A DNA stretch of 56,043 bases from JBHGXV01 sp041920505 (GTDB taxonomy: Bacteria > Bacillota > Bacilli > Brevibacillales > Brevibacillaceae), in assembly GCA_041920505.1 (NCBI GenBank), contig JBHGXV010000057.1, forward strand, positions 1 through 56,043. The letters are read 5' to 3'. The notes beneath the pieces were generated by a model. It was not told the origin of the DNA and did no database searches. It saw only the letters and a program-made list of their open reading frames with translations. A program made the translations under genes and the position numbers. This document shows positions 28,001 to 34,436 of the stretch, one piece after another (position 1 is the stretch's first letter; each line of letters starts with the position of its first letter).

Positions 28001-28072
28001 TTGCGAGTAACGCGGTTCTTGTCGAATGACTTGTTGTTGTTCACATTGATCTATCCAGCGAACATTGCTCAC
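24998..28072 (-). CDS. pseudokinase-SF1 helicase fusion (MkoA-like)
   Basis: This 1024-aa protein starts at GTG 28072 (GAGAGG nine nt upstream). Residues about 20-270 resemble a Ser/Thr kinase: a Lys in WIFKFE (near 40), SYGEY and IEQPEG around the hinge, FHGNLTPDEI in place of HRDLKPxN (near 139), FQFP where DFG is expected, and DDHFALGGMLFTLLFPDHPP matching the F-helix. The catalytic Asp residues are absent. The C-terminal half is a UPF1/COG1112-type SF1 helicase: Walker A QGPPGTGKTT (582-590), DEAGRATPPE (746-755), GDHKQLPP, QTQYRMHPSIADL (near 820), DAFQGREADLV (940-950) and VTLSRAK (974-980). Kinase-like plus helicase fusion next to a PLD gene is the Mokosh type I arrangement. Confidence 0.9.
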   Translation of the reverse strand: MSNVRWIDQCEQQQVIRQEPRYSQWSAIHGPSEKRVWIFKFELHPEQNADIASNDFHVQMENLKKLDNLGVFPILSYGEYKEGGHSFFYVAIEQPEGMPFTTVAQRMLDEDEENIPQRVRLWLELVENISDMHQLLCFHGNLTPDEIFVSKPDGPGTFVFQFPTLHVWRLRQVFFLQDEQLSSFLPPSVKKRSYRTQFDDHFALGGMLFTLLFPDHPPMKSENDLWNVQVQCDPDLFAILSALLGTGETPLSVILEMGYQYLEKQINQITWSVGWHEEVSQYYYKESGLSIDEWESIFLNDVEKEAYLFTSFDPVERRNVLHVVGQLNQWNLVVNYHQQACTDLYMYRHVPVTAFERERLKEKARRFTGNWAFSSSREKKAQEYLKLIKQETILGKAKKSQKFRSRETFDQWEEVLRLQLQRMNEDDRRAAVSEWRLIEEGSVLEITLMPANVRPLPFETGTEMMIGDDKTQHSIGTFISQKGNKVYVEAALEVNLDELPKTGDLFENQTREKIQLTRQRHILHQFRSGRRVNKQLAHVLIEPSLAKTHPVPLLETFQALNPDQEAALRSALGTETIFLLQGPPGTGKTTWITELILQIFRHHPMARILLASQSNVAIDHVFLKYQAMIHQYAHTFQTVPLAVRIGNEKMSASVQDWGVEQSLQRWISSLENNSDDRIWGLLDRISDPLRYERLLGIYYDWKSMFQRSDEMKPLFLSQSPILIGATCMGSYPLFAWEQTFDWVIVDEAGRATPPEILVPTILGQRVVYVGDHKQLPPVIDHFLQESVADKQEIESLKVSLFEDLFQKIHPLNKATLQTQYRMHPSIADLVSRLFYPETQLITGRKIEDQTWALPYKPLTWIGSDNHPEAREKSHGTSFYNTAEAAIIQNILLQLDEKLAARQQAKTVAVITGYTAQRNKLREAVQSLSLRAVNVEIDTVDAFQGREADLVMYSLVRNNPEGSFGFVRDLKRMNVTLSRAKHLFVMVGSIEMAKRMPRGHIVRDVYESICTTPDGWVCTWKEVVS

Positions 28073-28274
28073 GATTGATGACCTCTCAAAGCACAATATA
28101 GGGAGTCGCTTTGTACCAGTTTCTATGCCATATACTGGAAATAAACTCCTATAAAAACGTCTCCTTTTTTATCATACATCTATTTTACGGCAATACAATT
28201 CTTGCCACAGGAGAGATAAATATTTTTAATATTGAACATGTGGTGTTTCACCTTGAGAAAACCGCAATCCCAAT
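28073..28274 (-). promoter_or_regulatory. AT-rich leader/promoter region of the island operon
   Basis: This is the only long non-coding stretch at the head of the operon. A weak promoter is possible: TTGTAT (28198-28193), a 16-bp spacer and TATGAT (28176-28171). CCAGT and ACTGG arms near 28116-28138 form a short dyad that could be an operator. A 19-codon frame (MFNIKNIYLSCGKNCIAVK) lies at about 28180-28239 with AAGGTG nine nt upstream; its reality is unproven. Confidence 0.35.
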
Positions 28275-28298
28275 AAAAAACGGCGGGATCACCCGCCG
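28275..28298 (-). terminator. intrinsic terminator of cytochrome oxidase operon
   Basis: CGGCGGG (28281-28287) and CCCGCCG (28292-28298) enclose a 4-nt loop and are followed on the minus strand by six T. The stem abuts the stop codon of the DUF420 gene and marks the end of the cta operon, just before the island. Confidence 0.9.
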
Positions 28299-28754
28299 TC
28301 AAAACCCCATCATCTTCCAGAACAGATTGGTGGTCGGCCCCGGCGGATAGATGACGTACAGCAACAAAAAGACCGTCACGCCGGTAAAGGCGGTCACAAA
28401 CCAGACAACCGAGGTGCGCGGTCCGATCCGCCGGTGATCGGTGATGCGCCGCTTGCGGGCGTACACCAGGGTGACGATGCCCATCACAGCGGCGACCGCA
28501 GCGAGGACGATGTGAAACACGAGGAAGATGAGGTATGGTGTGCGCATCGTGGCCGGACCGCCGAACTCGGTGGTGCCGATCAGAACGGTGCGCGACATGT
28601 AGATGACGAAAAACGCCACAGCGAGCCAGACAGCCCGGATCATCGACTTTTTGTGCGCCTCTTTTTCCCCCCGGTTGATCTGACGCCAGCCGATGGCGAC
28701 GAAGATGGCGCTTAAAATAATGCAAGAGGTGCTGATGTAAGGCAAGATAAACAT
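28299..28754 (-). CDS. ctaM: DUF420 / CtaM-like oxidase assembly protein
   Basis: This 151-aa membrane protein has four predicted helices and begins MFILPYISTSCIILSAIF. The conserved RRITDHRRIGPRTSVVWFVTA block and the FHIVLAAVA helix identify the DUF420 family (YozB/CtaM). In Staphylococcus aureus CtaM is needed to mature the haem-copper oxidase QoxABCD; here it sits at the 3' end of a caa3-type operon. AAGGAG lies seven nt before ATG 28754. The terminator begins at the stop codon. Confidence 0.85.
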   Translation of the reverse strand: MFILPYISTSCIILSAIFVAIGWRQINRGEKEAHKKSMIRAVWLAVAFFVIYMSRTVLIGTTEFGGPATMRTPYLIFLVFHIVLAAVAAVMGIVTLVYARKRRITDHRRIGPRTSVVWFVTAFTGVTVFLLLYVIYPPGPTTNLFWKMMGF

Positions 28755-28830
28755 GCTACGACTCCTTCCCTGTCCGGTGATTGGCTGCCGCGCGGTTGTG
28801 CCGGTGCCCTTGGCAAAAGGGCCCCTTCGC

Positions 28831-29679
28831 TTACGGATGCCGGTTGGTCCACAACTCGTCACCCGTCGGGAGATCTGGAAGCGGATCGCGCGGATTCTCC
28901 CTGTGAAACCACTGGTAAAAGACACAGCCGAGCGCCGTCCCGTAGGCTGCCTCCTGAACCAGCTTCATGATCACGCCGCCCAGTTGCTGGTCGTCAAGCG
29001 GCGGCAAGGCCGTAAACAGATGTGGGCCGTGCCGGTAGGTTTCGTACAGCGGCGTCTGGGCAAAAATGATCAAGGCGCAGGCCGGCGTCAACAAGACCCC
29101 GTTGGCAAAGATGTAAGCCATCTTGCGCAAGTGGGACAAGCGTGCAGTCTCTGGCATCTGCGAGACGACCGGCCACCACATCTGAAACGCGGCGACCATC
29201 AGGATGGTGTGGTAGACGGCGTGCAGCCCGTGGCGGGCGGAAACCGCGTCAAACACCAGTGGTAGATGATAGAGAGAAAATAACACGTTGAAGCACAGGA
29301 CCGCAAGTATAGGTTGTGTAAAACCGCACAAAAATCTTCCCCAACGGCCGGCAAACAACGGCCGAACCCACCTCTGTGGCACGCCAAGCAACAACAAGGG
29401 CGGCATCACCAGATAGATGAGTGACTGCTCCAGCATGTGGGCGCTGAACAGATACGTCATCCCCAGCGCGTGCAGCGGGCTGGCCTTGGCGACGGCATAG
29501 ACAGCCAGTCCCATGACAAAACAGGCTTTGCGCCAGCGCTTTGGCTTCTCCCCGGCGGAAAACGGCGTCGCCCGCTCGCTTGTGACGAACAGGTAGAGCC
29601 CGGCGACCAGCGCAACCGCCAAGAGCGTTCCCGGACTCCAGTCAAAGGCGTTGCCTAAAAACACGGCGTGATGGTTCAT
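28831..29679 (-). CDS. ctaG: cytochrome c oxidase assembly factor CtaG
   Basis: This 282-aa protein of the caa3_CtaG family has about seven membrane helices, with HMLEQSLIYLVMPPLLLLG (conserved His and Pro), YHLPLVFD, HLRKMAYIFANGVLLTPACAL and a Gln/Asp-rich loop LPPLDDQQLGG. It is required for caa3 oxidase formation in Bacillus subtilis, probably in copper delivery, and is unrelated to the Cox11-type CtaG of proteobacteria. It follows ctaF and precedes the DUF420 gene in one operon. Confidence 0.93.
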   Translation of the reverse strand: MNHHAVFLGNAFDWSPGTLLAVALVAGLYLFVTSERATPFSAGEKPKRWRKACFVMGLAVYAVAKASPLHALGMTYLFSAHMLEQSLIYLVMPPLLLLGVPQRWVRPLFAGRWGRFLCGFTQPILAVLCFNVLFSLYHLPLVFDAVSARHGLHAVYHTILMVAAFQMWWPVVSQMPETARLSHLRKMAYIFANGVLLTPACALIIFAQTPLYETYRHGPHLFTALPPLDDQQLGGVIMKLVQEAAYGTALGCVFYQWFHRENPRDPLPDLPTGDELWTNRHP

Positions 29680-29752
29680 CCTCGCTCCCCCCTTCGCGTC
29701 GCGGCGGCGAAAAGAGGCGGCCGATTCGTGCCGCCTCTCGCCAATTGTGTTC

Positions 29753-30067
29753 CTACCACCACAGCCAATAGATCGCGGTCACCACCGCTGTAAGCGCCAC
29801 AAACGCACCGGCGGCGATGCCGATGATCGGGAAGCGGTGCCCCCGTTCGCTCAGATGCATCCAGTAAAACAGTTGAAACACGGCCTGGACAATCGCCAGA
29901 AAGAGGATGTACGGCACGACAAAGGCGGCTTTTTCCACCGCGACCGCCACAAACGCCAGCACGGTGAGCACGACTGACAGCACGAACGAGACGAGGTGTT
30001 TGCGTTTGCCGGGCTGTGCGCGAAACGGCTTGCGCTCGGGCGTTGCGGGCTGATGTCCCGTCTCCAT
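29753..30067 (-). CDS. ctaF: cytochrome c oxidase subunit IV (CtaF)
   Basis: This 104-aa subunit has three membrane helices: LVSFVLSVVLTVLAFVAV, YILFLAIVQAVFQLFYWMHL and a last one ending AIYWLWW. FYWMHLSERG is a subunit IVB hallmark. The hydrophilic N-terminus (PERKPFRAQPGK) is cytosolic. It is a small structural part of the caa3 oxidase. The gene lies 3 nt downstream of ctaE and 73 nt upstream of ctaG. Confidence 0.92.
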   Translation of the reverse strand: METGHQPATPERKPFRAQPGKRKHLVSFVLSVVLTVLAFVAVAVEKAAFVVPYILFLAIVQAVFQLFYWMHLSERGHRFPIIGIAAGAFVALTAVVTAIYWLWW

Positions 30068-30070
30068 GCT

Positions 30071-30682
30071 CTACCCCACCTTTCCCATCAGATAGACCAC
30101 CGTGAAGATAAACACCCAGACGACGTCGACAAAGTGCCAGTACAGGCTGGCCACATAGAACTTGGGGGCGGTCACGGCAGTAATTCCCTTTTTGACCCCC
30201 TGCGCCATCAGCGTCAGGATCCAGCAGACGCCAAACAGGACGTGACCGCCGTGAAAGCCGACAAGGGTGTAGAACGCCGAGCCAAACGCGCTGCTGGTCA
30301 AGGTGTGCCCCTCGGCGTAGTATTCGGCGAATTCGTACACCTCAAGCGCGAGGAACGCCAGCCCGAGCAGCACGGTGACGCCGAACCACCCTTGCAGGGC
30401 GCGCATGTTGTTTTTGTGCATGCCGAGAATCGCCAGTACACTGGTCAGGCTGCTGATGAGCAGGATAAAGGTGGAAGCGGCCACCATCGGCAACTGGAAC
30501 AACTCTTCCGGACGCGGCCCGCTCTGGAACTGGTGGCGCAGTCCGATGAAGGTGGCGAACAGACAGCCGAACAGCACGGTTTCGCCGCCCAGAAACAGCC
30601 AAAACCCGAGAATCTTGTTGCGTCCTTCCAGCGTGGACTTTTCCAATTCGGAGGAAAATAGCTCGGTGACGTGTGTTTGCAT
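30071..30682 (-). CDS. ctaE: cytochrome c oxidase subunit III (CtaE)
   Basis: This 203-aa subunit has five membrane helices. NKILGFWLFLGGETVLFGCLF carries the conserved Glu of the fourth-to-third helix interface, and FHGGHVLFGVCWIL and YWHFVDVVWVFIFTVVYL are subunit III signatures. Its lack of two N-terminal helices is normal for the Bacillus type. ATG 30682 overlaps the ctaD stop codon (TGATG), so translation is coupled. Confidence 0.95.
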   Translation of the reverse strand: MQTHVTELFSSELEKSTLEGRNKILGFWLFLGGETVLFGCLFATFIGLRHQFQSGPRPEELFQLPMVAASTFILLISSLTSVLAILGMHKNNMRALQGWFGVTVLLGLAFLALEVYEFAEYYAEGHTLTSSAFGSAFYTLVGFHGGHVLFGVCWILTLMAQGVKKGITAVTAPKFYVASLYWHFVDVVWVFIFTVVYLMGKVG

Positions 30683-32538
30683 CACGCCTTGATCCCCCTT
30701 TCACTCTCCTGAATCTCTGCAGGATCGATATGATACCCGTGATCGTCATGCAACGAGCGGAGGAACATGCAGACAACGGTCATCAGCAGACCAGCGGCCG
30801 CCACGATGTGCTGATGGTAGATAAAGCCGAATCCGGCGATGAAGAAACCGACGGACATCACCAAGGGCAGAATCGACGGCGACGGCATGTGGATCGGCCC
30901 GAGCGGCTCGGCCGGGCTCATCGTCTTGCGTCCGGCCATTTTTTCCGTCCAGAACGCGTCCAAGCCGCGCACGTACGGCGTTTGCGCAAAGTTGTACTCC
31001 GGCGCGGGCGAAGCGATCGTCCATTCCAGCGTTCGGCCGTCCCACGGATCGGCGGGCGCTTTCTCGCCGCGCCGTGCGCTGGCCGCGATGTTGACGAGGA
31101 AGACAAGCGTGCCCAGCCCCATCATCAACGCGCCAATCGTGCTCACCAGGTTCCCCAGCTCCAGCCCGTGCCCGGTCTGGTAGGTGAACACCCGTCGCGG
31201 CATGCCCATCAGGCCGAGGAAGTGCTGCGGGAAGAACGTCAGGTGGAACCCGATGAAAAACAGCCAGAAGTTCAGTTTGCCCAAGGTTTCGTTCAGCATG
31301 CGGCCAAACATCTTCGGCCACCAGTAGTACATGCCCGCGAACAGGCCGAACGCCATGCCGCCGACGATCGTGTAGTGGAAGTGGGCGACGACGAAGTAAC
31401 TGTCCTGGAACTGGAAGTCGGCGGGCGGGATGCTGAGCATCACCCCGGTCATGCCGCCGATGACGAAGGTGGGAATGAAGCCGACAGCGAACAGATTGGC
31501 CGTGGGGAAGCGAATCTGTCCGCCCCACATCGTGAACAGCCAGTTGAAGATTTTCACCCCGGTGGGCACGGCGATCAGCATCGTCGCGATCGCGAACAGG
31601 GCGTTGGCTACCGGTCCGAGTCCCGTGGTAAACATGTGGTGCACCCAGACCATGAAGCCGAGAAAACCGATCACGACCGAAGCGAATACCATCGTGCTGT
31701 AGCCGAACAGGCGCTTGCTGGAAAAGGTGCTCACGACTTCGGATATGATGCCGAACGCCGGCAAGATCAGGATGTACACCTCCGGATGGCCGAAAATCCA
31801 GAAGAGGTGCTGCCACAAGACGATGTTGCCGCCGTTGCCCACCGCAAAAAAGTTGGCGCCGAACAGCCGGTCAAACATCAACAGAACCAGTCCGACCGTA
31901 ATCGCCGGAAAGGCGAACAGGATCAGGGCAGAAGTAATGAACGACGTCCAGGTGAACAGCGGCATCCGCATGAAACCCATTCCCGGCGCGCGCATGTTGA
32001 TGATGGTGACAAGAAAGTTGATTCCGCCGATCAGCGTGCCCAACCCGGCGATCTGCAGACCGAGCACGTAAAAGCTGACCCCGGTTCCGCTGTATTGCGC
32101 GCTGGCGAGCGGCGGGTAGGCTGTCCACCCCGCGTCCGGTGCCCCGCTGCAAAACCAGCTCACGTTCAGGAGCACGCCGCCCGCGAAAAACAGCCAAAAC
32201 CCAAGCGCGTTGACGAACGGGAACGCCACGTCACGGGCGCCGATCTGCAACGGCACCACGGCGTTCATCAACGCGAAGATGATCGGCATGGCGGCGAAGA
32301 AAATCATTGTCGTGCCGTGCATGGTCAACAGTTCATTAAAGGTGTCGCCGACGAACAGATGGTTGTCGGGATACATGAGCTGCAGACGCATTAACAAGGC
32401 TTCCAGCCCGCCGATCAGGAAGAAGAATCCGCCGGCCGCCAGGTAGAGGATGCCGATGCGCTTGTGATCGACGGTGGTCAGCCAGCTCCACAGCCCCGTC
32501 CGAGCATGTCTGGCAGCGTGAGACATATGGTTCGCCAC
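30682..32538 (-). CDS. ctaD: cytochrome c oxidase subunit I (CtaD)
   Basis: This 618-aa catalytic subunit binds low-spin haem, the high-spin haem and CuB. Ligands and channels are visible: HGTTMIFFAAMP (His of low-spin haem), GHPEVYILILPAFG (CuB His plus the D-channel Glu and cross-linked Tyr), VWVHHMFTTG (two CuB His) and VVAHFHYTIVGG (haem His pair). The GHPEVY form is that of A1-type oxidases. A C-terminal extension with two more helices is usual for fused Bacillus subunits. GGAGG lies nine nt before ATG 32538. Confidence 0.97.
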   Translation of the reverse strand: MANHMSHAARHARTGLWSWLTTVDHKRIGILYLAAGGFFFLIGGLEALLMRLQLMYPDNHLFVGDTFNELLTMHGTTMIFFAAMPIIFALMNAVVPLQIGARDVAFPFVNALGFWLFFAGGVLLNVSWFCSGAPDAGWTAYPPLASAQYSGTGVSFYVLGLQIAGLGTLIGGINFLVTIINMRAPGMGFMRMPLFTWTSFITSALILFAFPAITVGLVLLMFDRLFGANFFAVGNGGNIVLWQHLFWIFGHPEVYILILPAFGIISEVVSTFSSKRLFGYSTMVFASVVIGFLGFMVWVHHMFTTGLGPVANALFAIATMLIAVPTGVKIFNWLFTMWGGQIRFPTANLFAVGFIPTFVIGGMTGVMLSIPPADFQFQDSYFVVAHFHYTIVGGMAFGLFAGMYYWWPKMFGRMLNETLGKLNFWLFFIGFHLTFFPQHFLGLMGMPRRVFTYQTGHGLELGNLVSTIGALMMGLGTLVFLVNIAASARRGEKAPADPWDGRTLEWTIASPAPEYNFAQTPYVRGLDAFWTEKMAGRKTMSPAEPLGPIHMPSPSILPLVMSVGFFIAGFGFIYHQHIVAAAGLLMTVVCMFLRSLHDDHGYHIDPAEIQESERGIKA

Positions 32539-32568
32539 TTGTGTTCCCTCCTCTTTCCATGGTTCCGG

Positions 32569-33594
32569 TTACTTCAGTTTGAGTTCGGACAGGTATTCCA
32601 CCAGCGAGTTGACCTGCTCCGGACTGAGATGCAGGTTGGGCATGCGCGAGCCTGGTTTTACCTGCTGCGGGTCATTCAGCCAGGCGGCTAGATTCTCACG
32701 GGTGTTGGGCAAAATCCCGGCCACGTACTTGCGGTCGGCAAATCCGGTCAGATCGGGGGCCACCTTGCCCCCTTGCCCGTCGACCGCGTGGCAGCCGATG
32801 CAGCTTTGGGCGAAGACTTGTTGACCTTCCTGCGCGAGCGGTGTCGTCGGCTGGATCGGTGTGGCCGCCGGTTTGGCCGTCTGCTTGCCGATCTTGGCCA
32901 CCCATCCCTCGAACTCGTCGGACGGCACGGCCACCACCTTGAAGTCCATCAAGGCGTGCGACGCCCCGCACAACTCGGCGCATTTCCCCTCGTACGTGCC
33001 CGGTTTGTCCGCCTGCAGCCACATCGTGTTGGTCCCGCCGGGGTTGGCGTCCGTTTTCCCGCCCAGACTGGGAACCCAGAAGGAGTGAATCACGTCCGCC
33101 GATGTGAGCGTCAGTTGCACCTTGCGGCCTGTGGGAATATACAACTCTTGCGCCGTGGTGATGCCCAACTTCGGATACTGGAACTCCCACCAGAACTGAT
33201 GGCCGATCACCTTCACCTCGACGGCTCCGTCCGCCCCGGAATGATCCTCGGCGAGCATAAACGTCGAGGAGACAGTCGGCACGGCGATCACCGCCAGCAG
33301 GATAATCGGGATAACGGTCCAAATGATTTCCAGTTTCGTGCTGCCCTCCACTTGCGGCGGCAGTCCTTTTTGCCCCGGCCGCTTGCGGTAGCGGATGAGC
33401 ACATAGACATAAATGGCAAAGACGACGAAAAAGACACCAATCATGATGGTCAAGCTGAGTTTCATCAGCCACAGTTGGTTGTCCGCCACCGGACCTGACG
33501 GAGACAGCGCGGACAGATACGGATCGCCGCACCCCGAAAGCAGCGGCATCAACGCCGCCAACGGCAGCAGACACCGCAGCCATCGACTCTTCAT
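32569..33594 (-). CDS. ctaC: cytochrome c oxidase subunit II with cytochrome c domain (CtaC)
   Basis: This 341-aa lipoprotein has a signal peptide ending in the lipobox LLSGC (Cys 22), two membrane helices (about 44-66 and 90-115), a CuA cupredoxin domain with the CAELCGASHALM ligand loop, and a C-terminal cytochrome c domain with CIGCH and distal Met in SRMPNLH. This fusion defines caa3 oxidases, which take electrons directly from the attached haem. ATG 33594 is eight nt from GAGGG; a GTG at 33609 is a possible alternative. It is the first gene of the cta operon; no ctaA or ctaB lies in the window. Confidence 0.96.
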   Translation of the reverse strand: MKSRWLRCLLPLAALMPLLSGCGDPYLSALSPSGPVADNQLWLMKLSLTIMIGVFFVVFAIYVYVLIRYRKRPGQKGLPPQVEGSTKLEIIWTVIPIILLAVIAVPTVSSTFMLAEDHSGADGAVEVKVIGHQFWWEFQYPKLGITTAQELYIPTGRKVQLTLTSADVIHSFWVPSLGGKTDANPGGTNTMWLQADKPGTYEGKCAELCGASHALMDFKVVAVPSDEFEGWVAKIGKQTAKPAATPIQPTTPLAQEGQQVFAQSCIGCHAVDGQGGKVAPDLTGFADRKYVAGILPNTRENLAAWLNDPQQVKPGSRMPNLHLSPEQVNSLVEYLSELKLK

Positions 33595-33824
33595 ACCCAA
33601 ATCCCTCACCTTCTCTCCTGAATCAACCCGGACGGGAACCGTCGCGACATCGTTGGCAATGCCTGTTGGGACTAAGCCTCTGTTCTCATGTATATCGTTG
33701 TCTTGGCCGATTCATTCCTTTACACTGGAAGCAGCGGAGAGGTTTGACACAGCGGAAATTTTCACGAATATGTAACAATTCACCGGAATAGATCTACATC
33801 AGACCCCCAAAGAAGGTGATCGGG

Positions 33825-33989
33825 ATGAAGAATGCGGTCTGTCTGCAAAGTTACCGGCGGAAGAAATGGCTGGAAAAGCAGTTCAGTTCCTGGGGATACT
33901 ACTTTCTGTTTGTCCTGGCCTTGGGCTTTGCCGCGTTATTCGTTTTCTCAATATTTAAAATTTTCATGATGTTATCAGGCATGCCCTGA
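33825..33989 (+). CDS. 54-aa single-helix membrane protein
   Basis: The frame starts at ATG 33825, six nt after AAGGTG, and encodes MKNAVCLQSYRRKKWLEKQF followed by one strong hydrophobic helix (WGYYFLFVLALGFAALFVF) and a short tail ending in SGMP. The basic N-terminus predicts inside orientation. A possible promoter lies upstream (TTGACA at 33744). I do not know the family. It lies opposite to and upstream of ctaC, and its role is unknown. Confidence 0.6.
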   Translation: MKNAVCLQSYRRKKWLEKQFSSWGYYFLFVLALGFAALFVFSIFKIFMMLSGMP

Positions 33990-34011
33990 CTGATCCGCCG
34001 TCTACGGCCAC

Positions 34012-34044
34012 AAAAAAGCGCAGTCTTTTGTCGACTGCGCTTTT
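34012..34044. terminator. bidirectional terminator
   Basis: GCGCAGTC (34018-34025) and GACTGCGC (34033-34040) flanked by A and T runs form a terminator usable from both sides. It separates the 54-aa gene (plus) from the 66-aa gene (minus). Confidence 0.85.
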
Positions 34045-34244
34045 CATTTGATGGTCTTCCCCAGTGTCAGGATGCATGGTACGCCGTACCCGACCGCCCC
34101 CGGCTGCGCCATTTTGGCCAAATAGTTGAGCCCTCGCCGGCATTGCTGCGTGCAGACAGCACAAGTGTCGGACGTGACCAGCCGCATTTGTGACTGGACC
34201 CGTTCCGCCTTGGCCGGAATTTTTTTCTTCGTTTTTTTGGACAC
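34044..34244 (-). CDS. small Cys-containing hypothetical protein
   Basis: A 66-aa basic protein is predicted from GTG 34244, eight nt after GGAGG. It begins VSKKTKKKIPAKAERVQSQ and contains SDTCAVCTQQC with a CxxCxxxC cluster, then a conserved-looking GVPCILTLGK. The Cys pattern may bind metal. I do not recognise the family. An upstream in-frame start at 34268 is less well supported. Confidence 0.6.
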   Translation of the reverse strand: MSKKTKKKIPAKAERVQSQMRLVTSDTCAVCTQQCRRGLNYLAKMAQPGAVGYGVPCILTLGKTIK

Positions 34245-34369
34245 CCGTCCTTCCTCCCTTTCGCACATGGTGCGTTATCTTATGAGGACGGAAGGTTTGG
34301 CTCCCTGTGTATGCGCCTATTTTTGACACAAGGTCATCAACCAGCTCCATCCCCAAGTGTCCGTCAAGC

Positions 34370-34409
34370 AAAAAAGCCCGCCTCGCTCCGATCGGGAGCA
34401 AAACAGGCT
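34370..34409 (-). terminator. intrinsic terminator of antiporter gene
   Basis: On the minus strand an AGCC/GGCT outer stem and a GCTCC/GGAGC inner stem are followed by TTTTTT (34375-34370), 28 nt after the antiporter stop. Confidence 0.7.
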
Positions 34410-34436
34410 GAACCGTCAGGCTGTGCGTCAGGAGGT

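Larger units (their letters stand above)
19438..28072 (-). other. lower-GC genomic island: Mokosh-like five-gene defence operon
   Basis: Five minus-strand genes lie head to tail between yycC and the cytochrome oxidase assembly gene. Hand counts of three 60-base lines inside gave 47, 50 and 50% GC, against 65% for a line in the flanking ctaD gene. The first two gene pairs share ATGA overlaps, and the remaining gaps are 14 and 25 nt. The gene set is a pseudokinase-SF1 helicase, a PLD-family protein, two unknowns sharing a C-terminal module, and an Hsp70. No integrase, transposase, tRNA or clear direct repeats were seen at the edges. The kinase-helicase plus PLD pair matches the architecture I recall for type I Mokosh phage defence; the remaining genes are extra. 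Confidence 0.7.

Noticed and set aside
30673..32394. 573-codon open frame on the plus strand
   Set aside because: It lies antisense to ctaD, is rich in His, Arg and Gln, and has no family signature. It is a high-GC shadow.
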